A program made the translations under genes and the position numbers. The notes beneath the pieces were generated by a model. That model was not told the DNA's origin, made no database searches, and saw nothing but the letters and a program-made list of their open reading frames with translations. A stretch of DNA of 50,062 bases from Micromonospora sp. BL4 (GTDB lineage: Bacteria; Actinomycetota; Actinomycetes; Mycobacteriales; Micromonosporaceae), in assembly GCF_003667505.1 (NCBI RefSeq), contig NZ_RCVJ01000077.1, forward strand, positions 1-50,062, read 5' to 3'. How positions within the stretch are numbered: the stretch's first letter is position 1; each line of letters begins with the position of its first letter. Positions 17,550 through 25,670 of this stretch are shown one piece after another.

Positions 17550-18071
17550 TCAGGAGCCGGCCCCGGTCCGGCGCCGACCCCCGGCCATGCCGAGTGCGAC
17601 CGCGGTGGCCACCAGCGCGACCCCGCCGAGCACCAGCAGCGATCCGGTGCCGCGACCGCCGGCCGTGCCGCCGCCCCCGGTCGCCGGTCCCTTGCTGGGT
17701 GAGGCCATGTTCAGCACGGTCAGCATGGTCGAGGCCGTCTGGCCGTTCTGGCAGCGCAGGTCGACCGGGTAGTCGCCGGGCTGCTTGTTGCCCGGGACGG
17801 TGACCTCGCCGGTCAGGAAGCCCTTGTCCGGTCTGAGCATCACGTGCCCGAACGCGTCGGAGTGCACGTTGGCCTGCTCGTTGTTGTTGTTGTCGCAGCT
17901 CGCCCGGATATTGACCCGCTCGCCGGCCTGGACGCTGTTCGGTGTCACCTCGATGAAGGTGTTCTCACCAGCGCGTGCCGGCGTGACCGACATCAGGACG
18001 AATGCCCCGATCAGCCCGACCAGTGTCAGGGCTGCCGAGAACGCGCGGTTGATCGTGCGAAGACCCTGCAT
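17550..18071 (-). CDS. Secreted surface protein, likely sortase partner
   Basis: 173 aa. Signal peptide 1-34 (VGLIGAFVLMSVTPARA, then GENT). Mature residues 35-120 form a small beta domain with one possible disulfide (ASCDNNNNE and DLRCQNGQ). Then comes a low-complexity GPATGGGGTAGGRGTG linker, a hydrophobic helix (SLLVLGGVALVATAVALGMA) and a GGRRRTGAGS tail. Linker, hydrophobic segment and Arg cluster form a cell-wall sorting signal, but the pentapeptide would be GPATG rather than LPxTG. AGGGGG-type Shine-Dalgarno just upstream. It could alternatively stay membrane-anchored. Co-oriented with the sortase 12 bp downstream. Confidence 0.8.
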   Translation of the reverse strand: MQGLRTINRAFSAALTLVGLIGAFVLMSVTPARAGENTFIEVTPNSVQAGERVNIRASCDNNNNEQANVHSDAFGHVMLRPDKGFLTGEVTVPGNKQPGDYPVDLRCQNGQTASTMLTVLNMASPSKGPATGGGGTAGGRGTGSLLVLGGVALVATAVALGMAGGRRRTGAGS

Positions 18072-18173
18072 GATTTCCCCCTCCCGGCGACGACCGCCGG
18101 AACCCTCCCCTGGGCACCGCGCTGAATTCCCGCTGGCCCGGGGGCAAACCCGCAGGCGAGCAGGGCGCAGGGG

Positions 18174-18638
18174 TCAGCGGCGGCGGGAGGTGGTGCCGTC
18201 GGACGGGAGCGGGGTGATCGGCTGCCAGTCCAGGGGAGAGGACAGGACCATCGTGCTCGACGGCTGACCGTACGGGGCGAGTCGGTCGATGACCGCCTCG
18301 AACTCGCCGATCGAACCGGCCGCCACCTTGAGCATGCTGCACGCGTCCCCGGTGATCCGGTGGATCTCCAGGATCTCCGGCCAGCCGGCCACGGCCGGGT
18401 CGTGCAGGATGCATCGCGCGCCGTAGCAGGACATCCGGATGAGGGCGACCACGGTGCGGCCGGCCCGGGTCAGGTCGACGTGGGCGTGGTAGCCGGTGAT
18501 CACCCCAGCCTCCTCCAGCCGGCGGACCCGCTCGGCGACCGCTGGTGGGGACAGGTGCACCCGCCGGGACAGCTCGCTGAAGGAGAGCCGGGCGTCGGCC
18601 TGCAACTCGCGCACCAGCGCCCAGTCCATGTCGTCCAC
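18174..18638 (-). CDS. Lrp/AsnC-family transcriptional regulator
   Basis: 154 aa from GTG at 18638. N-terminal winged helix-turn-helix: DWALVRELQADARLSFSELSRRVHLSPPAVAERVRRLEEAGVI (split here only by description), then the RAM ligand-binding domain with VVALIRMSC, ILEIHRITGDACSMLKVAAGS and a C-terminal strand. Lrp-type proteins bind amino acids and form octamers. Its divergent placement, 147 bp from the tryptophan dioxygenase start, suggests it controls the tryptophan-degradation operon and perhaps itself, with tryptophan or kynurenine as effector (inference). Confidence 0.9.
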   Translation of the reverse strand: MDDMDWALVRELQADARLSFSELSRRVHLSPPAVAERVRRLEEAGVITGYHAHVDLTRAGRTVVALIRMSCYGARCILHDPAVAGWPEILEIHRITGDACSMLKVAAGSIGEFEAVIDRLAPYGQPSSTMVLSSPLDWQPITPLPSDGTTSRRR

Positions 18639-18652
18639 GCTCAGACCTTACT

Positions 18653-18694
18653 TTCGTGAACCGAATTCGCCTAGCTGCCTTCGTTTCGGTAGCT
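18653..18694. promoter_or_regulatory. Candidate Lrp operator region
   Basis: In the divergent lrp/kynA gap, the palindrome CGAATTCG (18662-18669) is followed by AGCTGCC-N8-GGTAGCT (18673-18694, one mismatch). TTCGTGAA lies just upstream (18653-18660). This AT-richer patch in an otherwise GC-rich region is where a divergent Lrp-type regulator would be expected to bind. Confidence 0.4.
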
Positions 18695-18785
18695 GCGCAG
18701 GGCGAGAGCCGTTGATCCGGCATTCCATCCGCCGATCTGACCGCGGGATCATGACGTCGTCCAGTCCGGGGGAGGGAGACGAACG

Positions 18786-19688
18786 GTGGATCAGACGGAG
18801 CGGCGGGCGCCGAACCGTGTCGCCACGGTGCGACCGGTGACCCCGCGACAGCGGGCCGCCCGCGCCGCACGAAACGGCGGAGAGCCGACGTTGGAGTTCG
18901 CCGAGCTGGTGCCGTACGACGCGTACGTGCAGGCGAGCGCCCTGCACCAGTTGCAGCGCCCGCTCAGCGCCGACCCGGGCGAGATGTCCTTCCTGGTGGT
19001 CAGCCAGATCATGGAGCTGTACTTCGGCCTGACCTGCCACGAGCTGCGGGAGACCCAGCGACTGCTGCGCGCCGACCGGGTCTGGGACGCGTTGGCCCCG
19101 TTGCGCCGCGCCACGCTGCACCTGGAAGGGCTGAACGCCGCCTGGCAGGGCCTGCGTTGGATGACACCGGCCGACTTCAACCGGTTCCGCAACCTGCTGG
19201 GCGAGGGCTCCGGCTTCCAGTCGGCCATGTACCGGCAGCTGGAGTTCCTGCTCGGGCTGCGCGACCCGGCGCTGATCCGGCCGTTCCGCCGGCAGACCGA
19301 GGTGTACGCCGAGCTCAGCGCCGCCCTGGCCAGCCCGAGCCTCTGGGACGACGTGCTCGCGCTGCTCGCCCGGCGCGGCTTCGACCTCCCCGCCGAGCTG
19401 CTCGACCGGGACGTGGCGGTCGAGCACGAGCCGCAGCCGTCGGTCGAGGCGGCCTGGGTACGCATCTACTCCGACGCCGGCCCGGACAACCACCTGCGGC
19501 TGCTCGGCGAGGCGTTGAGCGGTGTCGCCGAGGAGTTCGGCGACTGGCGGTGGAACCACGTCAAGGCGGTGCAGCGGACAATGGGCGCCAAGGTCGGCAG
19601 CGGCGGATCCGCCGGACTGGCGTGGTTGCAGCGCAGCATGTCCCGGGTGGTCTTCCCGGAGCTGTGGTCGGCCCGTACCGCGATGTGA
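18786..19688 (+). CDS. kynA: Tryptophan 2,3-dioxygenase family protein
   Basis: 300 aa haem dioxygenase that opens the indole ring of L-Trp to N-formylkynurenine. Seen: axial haem ligand His258 (WRWNHVKAVQ), the substrate-carboxylate Arg135 in FNRFRNLLG, the SGFQSAMYR motif, and VGSGGSAG for the flexible GTGGS loop. The distal His of classical TDO (QHQTSEL) is replaced by Ser73 (VVSQIMEL), as in indoleamine dioxygenase; the usual Tyr before the FR motif is Phe131. Context (kynureninase, monooxygenase and 3-HAA dioxygenase in the same operon) still supports ring-opening activity. GTG start with GGGGGAGGGAG about 7-17 bp upstream. First gene of the degradation operon. Confidence 0.9.
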   Translation: MDQTERRAPNRVATVRPVTPRQRAARAARNGGEPTLEFAELVPYDAYVQASALHQLQRPLSADPGEMSFLVVSQIMELYFGLTCHELRETQRLLRADRVWDALAPLRRATLHLEGLNAAWQGLRWMTPADFNRFRNLLGEGSGFQSAMYRQLEFLLGLRDPALIRPFRRQTEVYAELSAALASPSLWDDVLALLARRGFDLPAELLDRDVAVEHEPQPSVEAAWVRIYSDAGPDNHLRLLGEALSGVAEEFGDWRWNHVKAVQRTMGAKVGSGGSAGLAWLQRSMSRVVFPELWSARTAM

Positions 19689-19708
19689 CCGGAGAGCGAG
19701 ACACCCCT

Positions 19709-21079
19709 GTGCACACCCCAGAAACCGAGCCACTGGCCTCCGCCGCCGGCGAAGCGGAGCCACTGGGCTCCGCCGCCGGCGAAGCGGAGCCACTGGGCTC
19801 CGCCGCCGGCGAAGCGGAGGCGCACCGCCTCGACGAGGCCGACCCGGGCCACCGCCACCTGTTCCACGTGCCGCCGGCGGACGGCGGCAGCCACCCCGAG
19901 TCGGCGTACCTCGCCGGTAACTCGCTCGGCCTGCAACCCCGGGCCACCCGCGACGAACTCCTCGCCGACCTGGACGCCTGGCAGCGGCTCGGCGTCGAGG
20001 GGCACCTGGAGGCGGAGCGGGCCTGGCTGCCGTACCACGAGCTGTTGACGGCGCCGGCGGCCCGACTGGTCGGCGCCCGACCCGCGGAGGCCGTGGTGAT
20101 GAACTCGCTCACCGTCAACCTGCACCTGTTGATGGTCAGCTTCTACCGCCCGGCCGGCGCCCGCACCCGCATCGTCATCGAGGACGCCGCGTTTCCCTCG
20201 GACAGCTACGCGGTGCGCAGCCAGGCCCGGTTCCACGGCCTGGACCCGGACGACACCGTGGTCCGGCTGCGCCCGCGCCCCGGCGAGGACGCCCTGCGCA
20301 CCGAGGACGTGACCGGATACCTGGCCGCCGAGGGCGACCGGGTGGCGCTGGTGCTGCTCGGCGGGGTCAACTACCTGACCGGCGAGCTGTTGGACATCCC
20401 GGCGATCACGGCCGCCGGCCGGGCGGCCGGCGCGGTGGTCGGGTGGGACCTGGCGCACGCGGTCGGCAACGTGCCGCTGGCCCTGCACGACTGGGACGTC
20501 GACTTCGCGGCCTGGTGCTCCTACAAGTACCTGAACTCGGGGCCGGGTGCGCTGGCCGGCGTCTTCGTGCACGAGCGGCACCTCGGCGACCCCGACCTGC
20601 CCCGCTTCGAGGGTTGGTGGAGCACCGCGGCGGCCACCCGGTTCGAGATGACCCCGGTGTCCCGGCCACCAGCCACTGTGGAGGCCTGGCAGATCTCCAA
20701 CCCGCCCATCTTCGCGATGGGCCCGGTACGCACCTCGCTGGAGCTGTTCGACGCCGTCGGCATGCCGGCGTTGCGCGCGCGCAGCCTGCGGCTCACCGGC
20801 TGGCTGGAGCGCCTGCTCGACGAGGTCACCGCCGACCGGCCGCTGCGCGTCATCACCCCGCGCGACCCGGCCCGGCGGGGTGCCCAGCTCTCGGTGCGGA
20901 TCGGCTCCGGCAGCGCCGCCGAGCTGACCAAGCGCCTGCGGCACGAACACGGCGTGATCGCGGACGCCCGGGAGCCGGACGTCGTCCGGTTCGCCCCGGT
21001 GCCGCTCTACTCCACGTACCACGACTGTTGGCGGGCCGCCGCCGCGCTCGCCGCGACGGTCGGCCAGGTGTCCTCATGA
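19709..21079 (+). CDS. kynU: Kynureninase
   Basis: 456 aa PLP enzyme hydrolysing 3-hydroxykynurenine to 3-hydroxyanthranilate plus alanine, or kynurenine to anthranilate. Seen: YLAGNSLGLQP at the start of the fold, GWDLAHAVGN (PLP-ring Asp), and WCSYKYLNSGPG with Schiff-base Lys273, then GWW and the RFAPVPLYSTYHD C-terminal block. The N terminus is unusual: three 10-residue repeats (EPLASAAGEA once, EPLGSAAGEA twice) precede the conserved AHRLDEADP. Start GTG at 19709, 20 bp after the kynA stop, with GGAG 14 bp upstream. The stop overlaps the next start (ATGA). Confidence 0.95.
   Translation: MHTPETEPLASAAGEAEPLGSAAGEAEPLGSAAGEAEAHRLDEADPGHRHLFHVPPADGGSHPESAYLAGNSLGLQPRATRDELLADLDAWQRLGVEGHLEAERAWLPYHELLTAPAARLVGARPAEAVVMNSLTVNLHLLMVSFYRPAGARTRIVIEDAAFPSDSYAVRSQARFHGLDPDDTVVRLRPRPGEDALRTEDVTGYLAAEGDRVALVLLGGVNYLTGELLDIPAITAAGRAAGAVVGWDLAHAVGNVPLALHDWDVDFAAWCSYKYLNSGPGALAGVFVHERHLGDPDLPRFEGWWSTAAATRFEMTPVSRPPATVEAWQISNPPIFAMGPVRTSLELFDAVGMPALRARSLRLTGWLERLLDEVTADRPLRVITPRDPARRGAQLSVRIGSGSAAELTKRLRHEHGVIADAREPDVVRFAPVPLYSTYHDCWRAAAALAATVGQVSS
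19727..19816 (+). repeat. Three 30-bp in-frame tandem repeats in kynU
   Basis: Units at 19727-19756, 19757-19786 and 19787-19816. Copies 2 and 3 are identical; copy 1 differs at one base (Gly to Ala codon). The 30-bp period keeps the frame, so copy number can change without breaking the gene. Confidence 0.95.
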
Positions 21080-22413
21080 CCTCCCGGCGCGACGAGATCG
21101 CGATCATCGGCGCCGGGCTGGCCGGTTGCCTGGCCGCCTGCTTCCTGGCCCGGCGCGGCTACCCGGTGGCGCTCTACGAGCGCCGGCCGGACCCGCGTGC
21201 GGGCACGGCGGAGCGGGGTCGCTCCATCAACCTGGCGCTCTCCGAGCGCGGGCTGGACGCGCTGCGCCGGATCGGCCTCGCCGAGCAGGTGATGACCGAC
21301 GCGCTGCCGATGCGCGGCCGGATGATCCACCCGGTCGAGGGGGAGCCGCAGTTCCAGTCGTACAGCGCGGCCGGTGACCGGGCGATCAACTCGATCAGCC
21401 GGGGCGCGCTGAACAACGCCCTGCTGGACGCTGCGGCCGCGCTGCCCGGCGTGCGGATCGTCTTCGACCACCGGCTGGTCGGGCTCGACCCGACCGACGG
21501 TGGCCTGACCTTCGACACCCCGCAGGGCCCGGTCACCGCCAAGGCGTCGGTGGTGCTGGGCGCCGACGGCGCGGGCTCCGCGGTACGCGGGCAACTGCTG
21601 GCACACGGGCTGCTGAGCGAGAGCGTGGATTTCCTCGACTACGGCTACAAGGAGCTGACCCTGCCGCCGCTGGGCGGGGATTTCGCGTTGGACCCGGACG
21701 CGCTGCACATCTGGCCGCGCGGCACCTCGATGATGATCGCGCTGCCCAACCCGGACCGCTCGTTCACCTGCACGCTGTTCTGGCCCAACGAGGGCGCCGG
21801 CAGCTTCGCCTCGCTGGACAGCCCGGCGGCCGTCGAACGGCACTTCGCCCAGCACTACCCGGACGTGATTCCGCTGGCGCCGCACCTGGTGGACGACTAC
21901 CAGCACAACCCGGTGGGCGTGCTCGGCACGGTCCGCTGCACACCCTGGCAGGTGAACGGCACCGTCGGCCTGCTCGGCGACGCGGCGCACGCCATCGTGC
22001 CGTTCTACGGCCAGGGCGCCAACTGCGCCTTCGAGGACGTGGTGGAGCTGGACCGCTGTCTCGACGAGTGCGCCGACGAGTGGGCCACGGCGCTGCCACT
22101 GTTCCAGCGACGGCGGCAGGAGAACGCCGAGGCCATCGCGAAGATGGCGTTGACCAACTTCGTGGAGATGCGGGACAAGGTCGCCTCCCCGGTCTTCCAG
22201 CTCGGCCGCCGGGTGGAGCACGCACTGGAACGGGCGCTGCCCGGCCGGTACGTTTCCCAGTACGAACTGGTGTCCTTCTCCACCACCCCGTACGCCGAGG
22301 TCCGCCGCCGGGTCCGCCGGCAGCACCGGGCGCTCGGCGTGCTCGCCGGTGGCGCCGCGCTGCTGCTGGTCGGCGCGATCGGCGCAGCGCTCAGCCGAGG
22401 GAGGCGCGCATGA
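21076..22413 (+). CDS. kmo: Kynurenine 3-monooxygenase
   Basis: 445 aa FAD/NADPH hydroxylase converting kynurenine to 3-hydroxykynurenine. Seen: dinucleotide-binding IIGAGLAGCLAACFLARRGY (9-28), ERGRSINLALSERG and INSISRGALN substrate-site blocks typical of KMO, VLGADGAGSAVR, and the FAD-phosphate motif GLLGDAAHAIVPFYGQGAN. A C-terminal hydrophobic helix (ALGVLAGGAALLLVGAIGAAL) with a SRGRRA tail would anchor it to the membrane, reminiscent of mitochondrial KMO. Start overlaps kynU by 4 bp, stop overlaps the dehydrogenase gene by 4 bp. Confidence 0.95.
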   Translation: MTSRRDEIAIIGAGLAGCLAACFLARRGYPVALYERRPDPRAGTAERGRSINLALSERGLDALRRIGLAEQVMTDALPMRGRMIHPVEGEPQFQSYSAAGDRAINSISRGALNNALLDAAAALPGVRIVFDHRLVGLDPTDGGLTFDTPQGPVTAKASVVLGADGAGSAVRGQLLAHGLLSESVDFLDYGYKELTLPPLGGDFALDPDALHIWPRGTSMMIALPNPDRSFTCTLFWPNEGAGSFASLDSPAAVERHFAQHYPDVIPLAPHLVDDYQHNPVGVLGTVRCTPWQVNGTVGLLGDAAHAIVPFYGQGANCAFEDVVELDRCLDECADEWATALPLFQRRRQENAEAIAKMALTNFVEMRDKVASPVFQLGRRVEHALERALPGRYVSQYELVSFSTTPYAEVRRRVRRQHRALGVLAGGAALLLVGAIGAALSRGRRA

Positions 22414-23918
22414 CCGGCAACTGGGATCTGCGGCTGATGGCCGGCCGGGCGCCGGCCGGGCCGCCACGGCTGCGCAACTTCGTCGCCGGCGAGTTCGTCG
22501 ACGGTGGGCCGACGTTCACCAAGGTCAGCCCGGTCACCGGTGAGCCGGTGTTCGAGGTGGCCGAGGCGTCGAGGTCCACGGTGGACGACGCGGTCGCCGC
22601 CGCCCGGGCGGCGCTGCGCGGGCCGTGGGGCCGGATGGGCGAGCGGGAACGCGCCGAGGTGCTGCGCCGGGTCGCCGACGAGCTGGAACGCCGCTTCGAC
22701 GACCTGGTCACCGCCGAGGTCGCCGACACCGGCAAGTCCATCGCGCAGGCCCGCACGCTGGACATCCCCCGGGGCGCGGCCAACTTCCGGGCGTTCGCGG
22801 AGATCGTGGCGACCGCGCCGACCGAGTCGTTCACCACGGTCACCCCGACCGGCGGCCGGGCGCTCAACTACGCGGTCCGCAAGCCGGTCGGCGTGGTCGC
22901 GGTGATCGTGCCGTGGAACCTGCCGCTGCTGCTGCTCACCTGGAAGGTGGCCCCCGCGCTGGCCTGCGGCAACGCCGTGATCGTGAAGCCCAGCGAGGAG
23001 ACGCCGGCCTCGGCGACGGTGCTCGCCGAGGTGATGGCCGCCGCCGGCGTGCCGGACGGCGTGTTCAACCTGGTGCACGGGTTCGGGCCCGACTCGGCCG
23101 GCGAGTTCCTCACCCGGCACCCCGGGGTGGACGCGATCACCTTCACCGGCGAGTCGGCGACCGGTGGCGCGATCATGCGGGCCGCCGCCGACGGGGTGAA
23201 GGCGGTGAGCTTCGAGCTGGGCGGCAAGAACGCCGGGCTGGTCTTCGCCGACGCCGACCTGGACGCCGCGGTGGCCGGCTCGGTGCGTTCCAGCTTCACC
23301 AACGGCGGGCAGGTCTGCCTCTGCACCGAGCGCATCTACGTCCAGCGTCCGATCTTCGAGGAGTTCACCGCCCGGCTGGCGAAGCGGGCCGGCGAGCTGG
23401 CGTACGGCTGGCCGACCGACGAGGCCACCGCCACCATGCCGCTGATCTCCCACCAGCACCGGGCCAAGGTGCTCGGCCACTACGAGCTGGCCCGCGCCGA
23501 GGGCGCCGAGGTGCTCACCGGCGGCGGCACGCCCACCTTCGGCGACGCCCGTGACGGCGGGTCGTACGTGCAGCCGACGGTGCTCACCGGGCTCGGCGCG
23601 GACGCCCGCACCAACCGTGAGGAGATCTTCGGCCCGGTGGTGCACGTCGCGCCGTTCGACACCGAGGACGAGGCGTACGCCCTCGCCAACGGCACCGAGT
23701 ACGGCCTGGCGGCGACGGTGTGGACCCGGGACGTGGGCCGGGCGCACCAGGCGGGTCTCCGGCTGGACGCGGGCATCGTCTGGGTCAACACCTGGTTCCT
23801 GCGCGACCTGCGCACCCCGTTCGGCGGGGTGAAGGCGTCCGGCATCGGCCGCGAGGGTGGCGTGCACTCGTTGAACTTCTACTCCGAACTCACCAACGTC
23901 TGCGTGGACCTGTCGTGA
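22410..23918 (+). CDS. nbaE: 2-Aminomuconate-6-semialdehyde dehydrogenase
   Basis: 502 aa NAD-dependent aldehyde dehydrogenase. Seen: VIVPWNLPLLL, FTGESATG, catalytic Glu269 (FELGGKN) and Cys303 (NGGQVCLC), EEIFGPVV, and the C-terminal PFGGVKASGIGREGG. The sequence is of the hydroxymuconic/aminomuconic semialdehyde dehydrogenase type (AmnC/DmpC/XylG). In this operon the substrate should be 2-aminomuconate 6-semialdehyde made by ACMS decarboxylase, oxidised to 2-aminomuconate. Start ATG overlaps the kmo stop. Confidence 0.9.
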   Translation: MTGNWDLRLMAGRAPAGPPRLRNFVAGEFVDGGPTFTKVSPVTGEPVFEVAEASRSTVDDAVAAARAALRGPWGRMGERERAEVLRRVADELERRFDDLVTAEVADTGKSIAQARTLDIPRGAANFRAFAEIVATAPTESFTTVTPTGGRALNYAVRKPVGVVAVIVPWNLPLLLLTWKVAPALACGNAVIVKPSEETPASATVLAEVMAAAGVPDGVFNLVHGFGPDSAGEFLTRHPGVDAITFTGESATGGAIMRAAADGVKAVSFELGGKNAGLVFADADLDAAVAGSVRSSFTNGGQVCLCTERIYVQRPIFEEFTARLAKRAGELAYGWPTDEATATMPLISHQHRAKVLGHYELARAEGAEVLTGGGTPTFGDARDGGSYVQPTVLTGLGADARTNREEIFGPVVHVAPFDTEDEAYALANGTEYGLAATVWTRDVGRAHQAGLRLDAGIVWVNTWFLRDLRTPFGGVKASGIGREGGVHSLNFYSELTNVCVDLS

Positions 23919-23940
23919 GCCGTCGCAGCGAGGAGCGGGC

Positions 23941-24738
23941 ATGAAAGCTGACATCGAGGCCGCGAACCGGGAGCTGGCCGAGGCCCGCACCACCGGCAAG
24001 CCGTGCCCACCGCTGCGCGGCCGGCTGCTGGCCGAGGGCGACGTCGAGTCGGCGTACCGCGTGCAGCAGCTCCAGTCGCGGGCCTGGCAGGGCCAGGGTG
24101 AGCGCCGGGTCGGCGCGAAGATCGGGCTGACCTCCCGGGCGGTGCAGGAGAGCTTCGGGGTCTTCCAGCCGGACTTCGGCATGCTGACCGACGCGATGGC
24201 CGTCGCCGACGGTGCCGAGGTGGCCATCGACCGGCTGCTCCAGCCGCGGGTCGAGGCGGAGATCGCGTTCGTGCTCGGCAAGGACCTGCCCGACCCGCGG
24301 ATCACCACGGCCGACCTGGTCCGCGCCGTCGACCACGTGCTGCCGGCGATCGAGATCGTCGACTCGCGGATCGCCGCCTGGGACATCTCCATCGTGGACA
24401 CCGTCGCCGACAACGCCTCCAGCGGACTCTTCGTGCTCGGCACCAGCCCGCGCCGGATCGCCGACGTCGACCTGCGGCTCTGCGGAATGGTGCTGGAGCA
24501 CGCCGGCGAGCCGGTCTCGGTCGGCGCCGGCGCGGCCTGCCTGGGCAACCCGCTGCACGCCCTGCACTGGCTGGCCGGCACCCTCGCGCACGCCGGTGAC
24601 CCGTTGCGGGCCGGGGACGTGGTGCTCTCCGGGGCGCTCGGCCCGATGGTGCCGGTCACCCCGGGCGCCGCGTACGAGGCACGGATCTCCGGGCTGGGCT
24701 CGGTGCGGACCATCTTCAGCGACAGGGGCGGCGAGTGA
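23941..24738 (+). CDS. mhpD: 2-Oxopent-4-enoate hydratase
   Basis: 265 aa, MhpD/DmpE type. It adds water to 2-hydroxypenta-2,4-dienoate to form 4-hydroxy-2-oxovalerate. Seen: [28 protein letters not shown], metal ligands in [23 protein letters not shown] and [12 protein letters not shown], all closer to MhpD than to the decarboxylase paralogue further down the operon. Start ATG 22 bp after the dehydrogenase stop with GAGGAG about 6-11 bp upstream; the stop overlaps the next gene. The hydratase and decarboxylase normally form a complex. Confidence 0.9.
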   Translation: MKADIEAANRELAEARTTGKPCPPLRGRLLAEGDVESAYRVQQLQSRAWQGQGERRVGAKIGLTSRAVQESFGVFQPDFGMLTDAMAVADGAEVAIDRLLQPRVEAEIAFVLGKDLPDPRITTADLVRAVDHVLPAIEIVDSRIAAWDISIVDTVADNASSGLFVLGTSPRRIADVDLRLCGMVLEHAGEPVSVGAGAACLGNPLHALHWLAGTLAHAGDPLRAGDVVLSGALGPMVPVTPGAAYEARISGLGSVRTIFSDRGGE

Positions 24739-25670
24739 CCACTGACGTGGCGGTGCTGGGATCAGGGAACATCGGCACCGACCTGATGATCAAGGTGTTG
24801 CGGCTCAGCACCGAGCTGCGGATGGTGGCGATGGCCGGCATCGACCCGGCCTCCGACGGCCTGGCCCGGGCCCGCCGGCTCGGCGTGGCCACCACCGCCG
24901 ACGGCGTGGACGGGCTGGTCGCGATGCCGGAGTTCGCCGACGTCGAGCTGGTCTTCGACGCCACGTCGGCCGGCGCGCACCGGCGCCACGACGAGGTGCT
25001 GCGCGCGCACGGCCGCACCGTGGTCGACCTGACCCCGGCCGCGCTCGGCCCGTACGTGGTGCCACCGGTCAACCTGGACGAGCACCTGCACGAGCCGAAC
25101 GTGAACATGGTGACCTGCGGCGGGCAGGCGACCGTGCCGATCGTCGCGGCGGTACGCCGGGTCACCCCGGTGGCGTACGGCGAGATCGTCGCGTCGATCG
25201 CGTCGAGGTCGGCGGGGCCGGGCACCCGAGCCAACATCGACGAGTTCACCGAGACCACGGCCCGGGCCATCGAGGTGGTCGGCGGCGCCGAACGGGGCAA
25301 GGCGATCATCGTGCTGAACCCGGCGGACCCGCCGCTGCTGATGCGCGACACCGTCTACTGCCTCTGCCCGGACGTCCACGCCGACACCGCCGCCATCGCC
25401 GCCTCCGTGGCGGACATGGTGGCGACCGTGCAGGAGTACGTGCCCGGGTACCGCCTCAAGCAGGACGTGCAGTTCGACCGGGTCGAGGCGTACGTGCCGA
25501 CGCTCGGACGTCAGCTCACCGCCCTGCAGGTGTCGGTCTTCCTGGAGGTCTCCGGGGCCGGGCACTACCTGCCGGCGTACGCCGGAAACCTGGACATCAT
25601 GACCTCCGCCGCGCTGCGCACCGCGGAGCGGCTGGTCGCGCTGCGCTCGTCGGAGGTGACCGCACGATGA
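24735..25670 (+). CDS. mhpF: Acetaldehyde dehydrogenase (acylating)
   Basis: 311 aa. It converts acetaldehyde, NAD+ and CoA to acetyl-CoA. Seen: Rossmann motif [12 protein letters not shown] (8-19), FDATSAGAH, catalytic Cys128 in [11 protein letters not shown], and [15 protein letters not shown]. The family forms a heterotetramer with the aldolase encoded next, channelling acetaldehyde between active sites, which fits the 4-bp overlap of the two genes (25667-25670). GTG start overlaps the hydratase stop. Confidence 0.95.
   Translation: MTTDVAVLGSGNIGTDLMIKVLRLSTELRMVAMAGIDPASDGLARARRLGVATTADGVDGLVAMPEFADVELVFDATSAGAHRRHDEVLRAHGRTVVDLTPAALGPYVVPPVNLDEHLHEPNVNMVTCGGQATVPIVAAVRRVTPVAYGEIVASIASRSAGPGTRANIDEFTETTARAIEVVGGAERGKAIIVLNPADPPLLMRDTVYCLCPDVHADTAAIAASVADMVATVQEYVPGYRLKQDVQFDRVEAYVPTLGRQLTALQVSVFLEVSGAGHYLPAYAGNLDIMTSAALRTAERLVALRSSEVTAR

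Noticed and set aside
19727..19816. CRISPR-like repeat array
   Set aside because: Units are directly adjacent without spacers and are translated in frame.
22005..24713. A 902-codon minus-strand frame opposite the dehydrogenase and hydratase genes
   Set aside because: Shadow of well-supported plus-strand enzymes; no start signal or domain.
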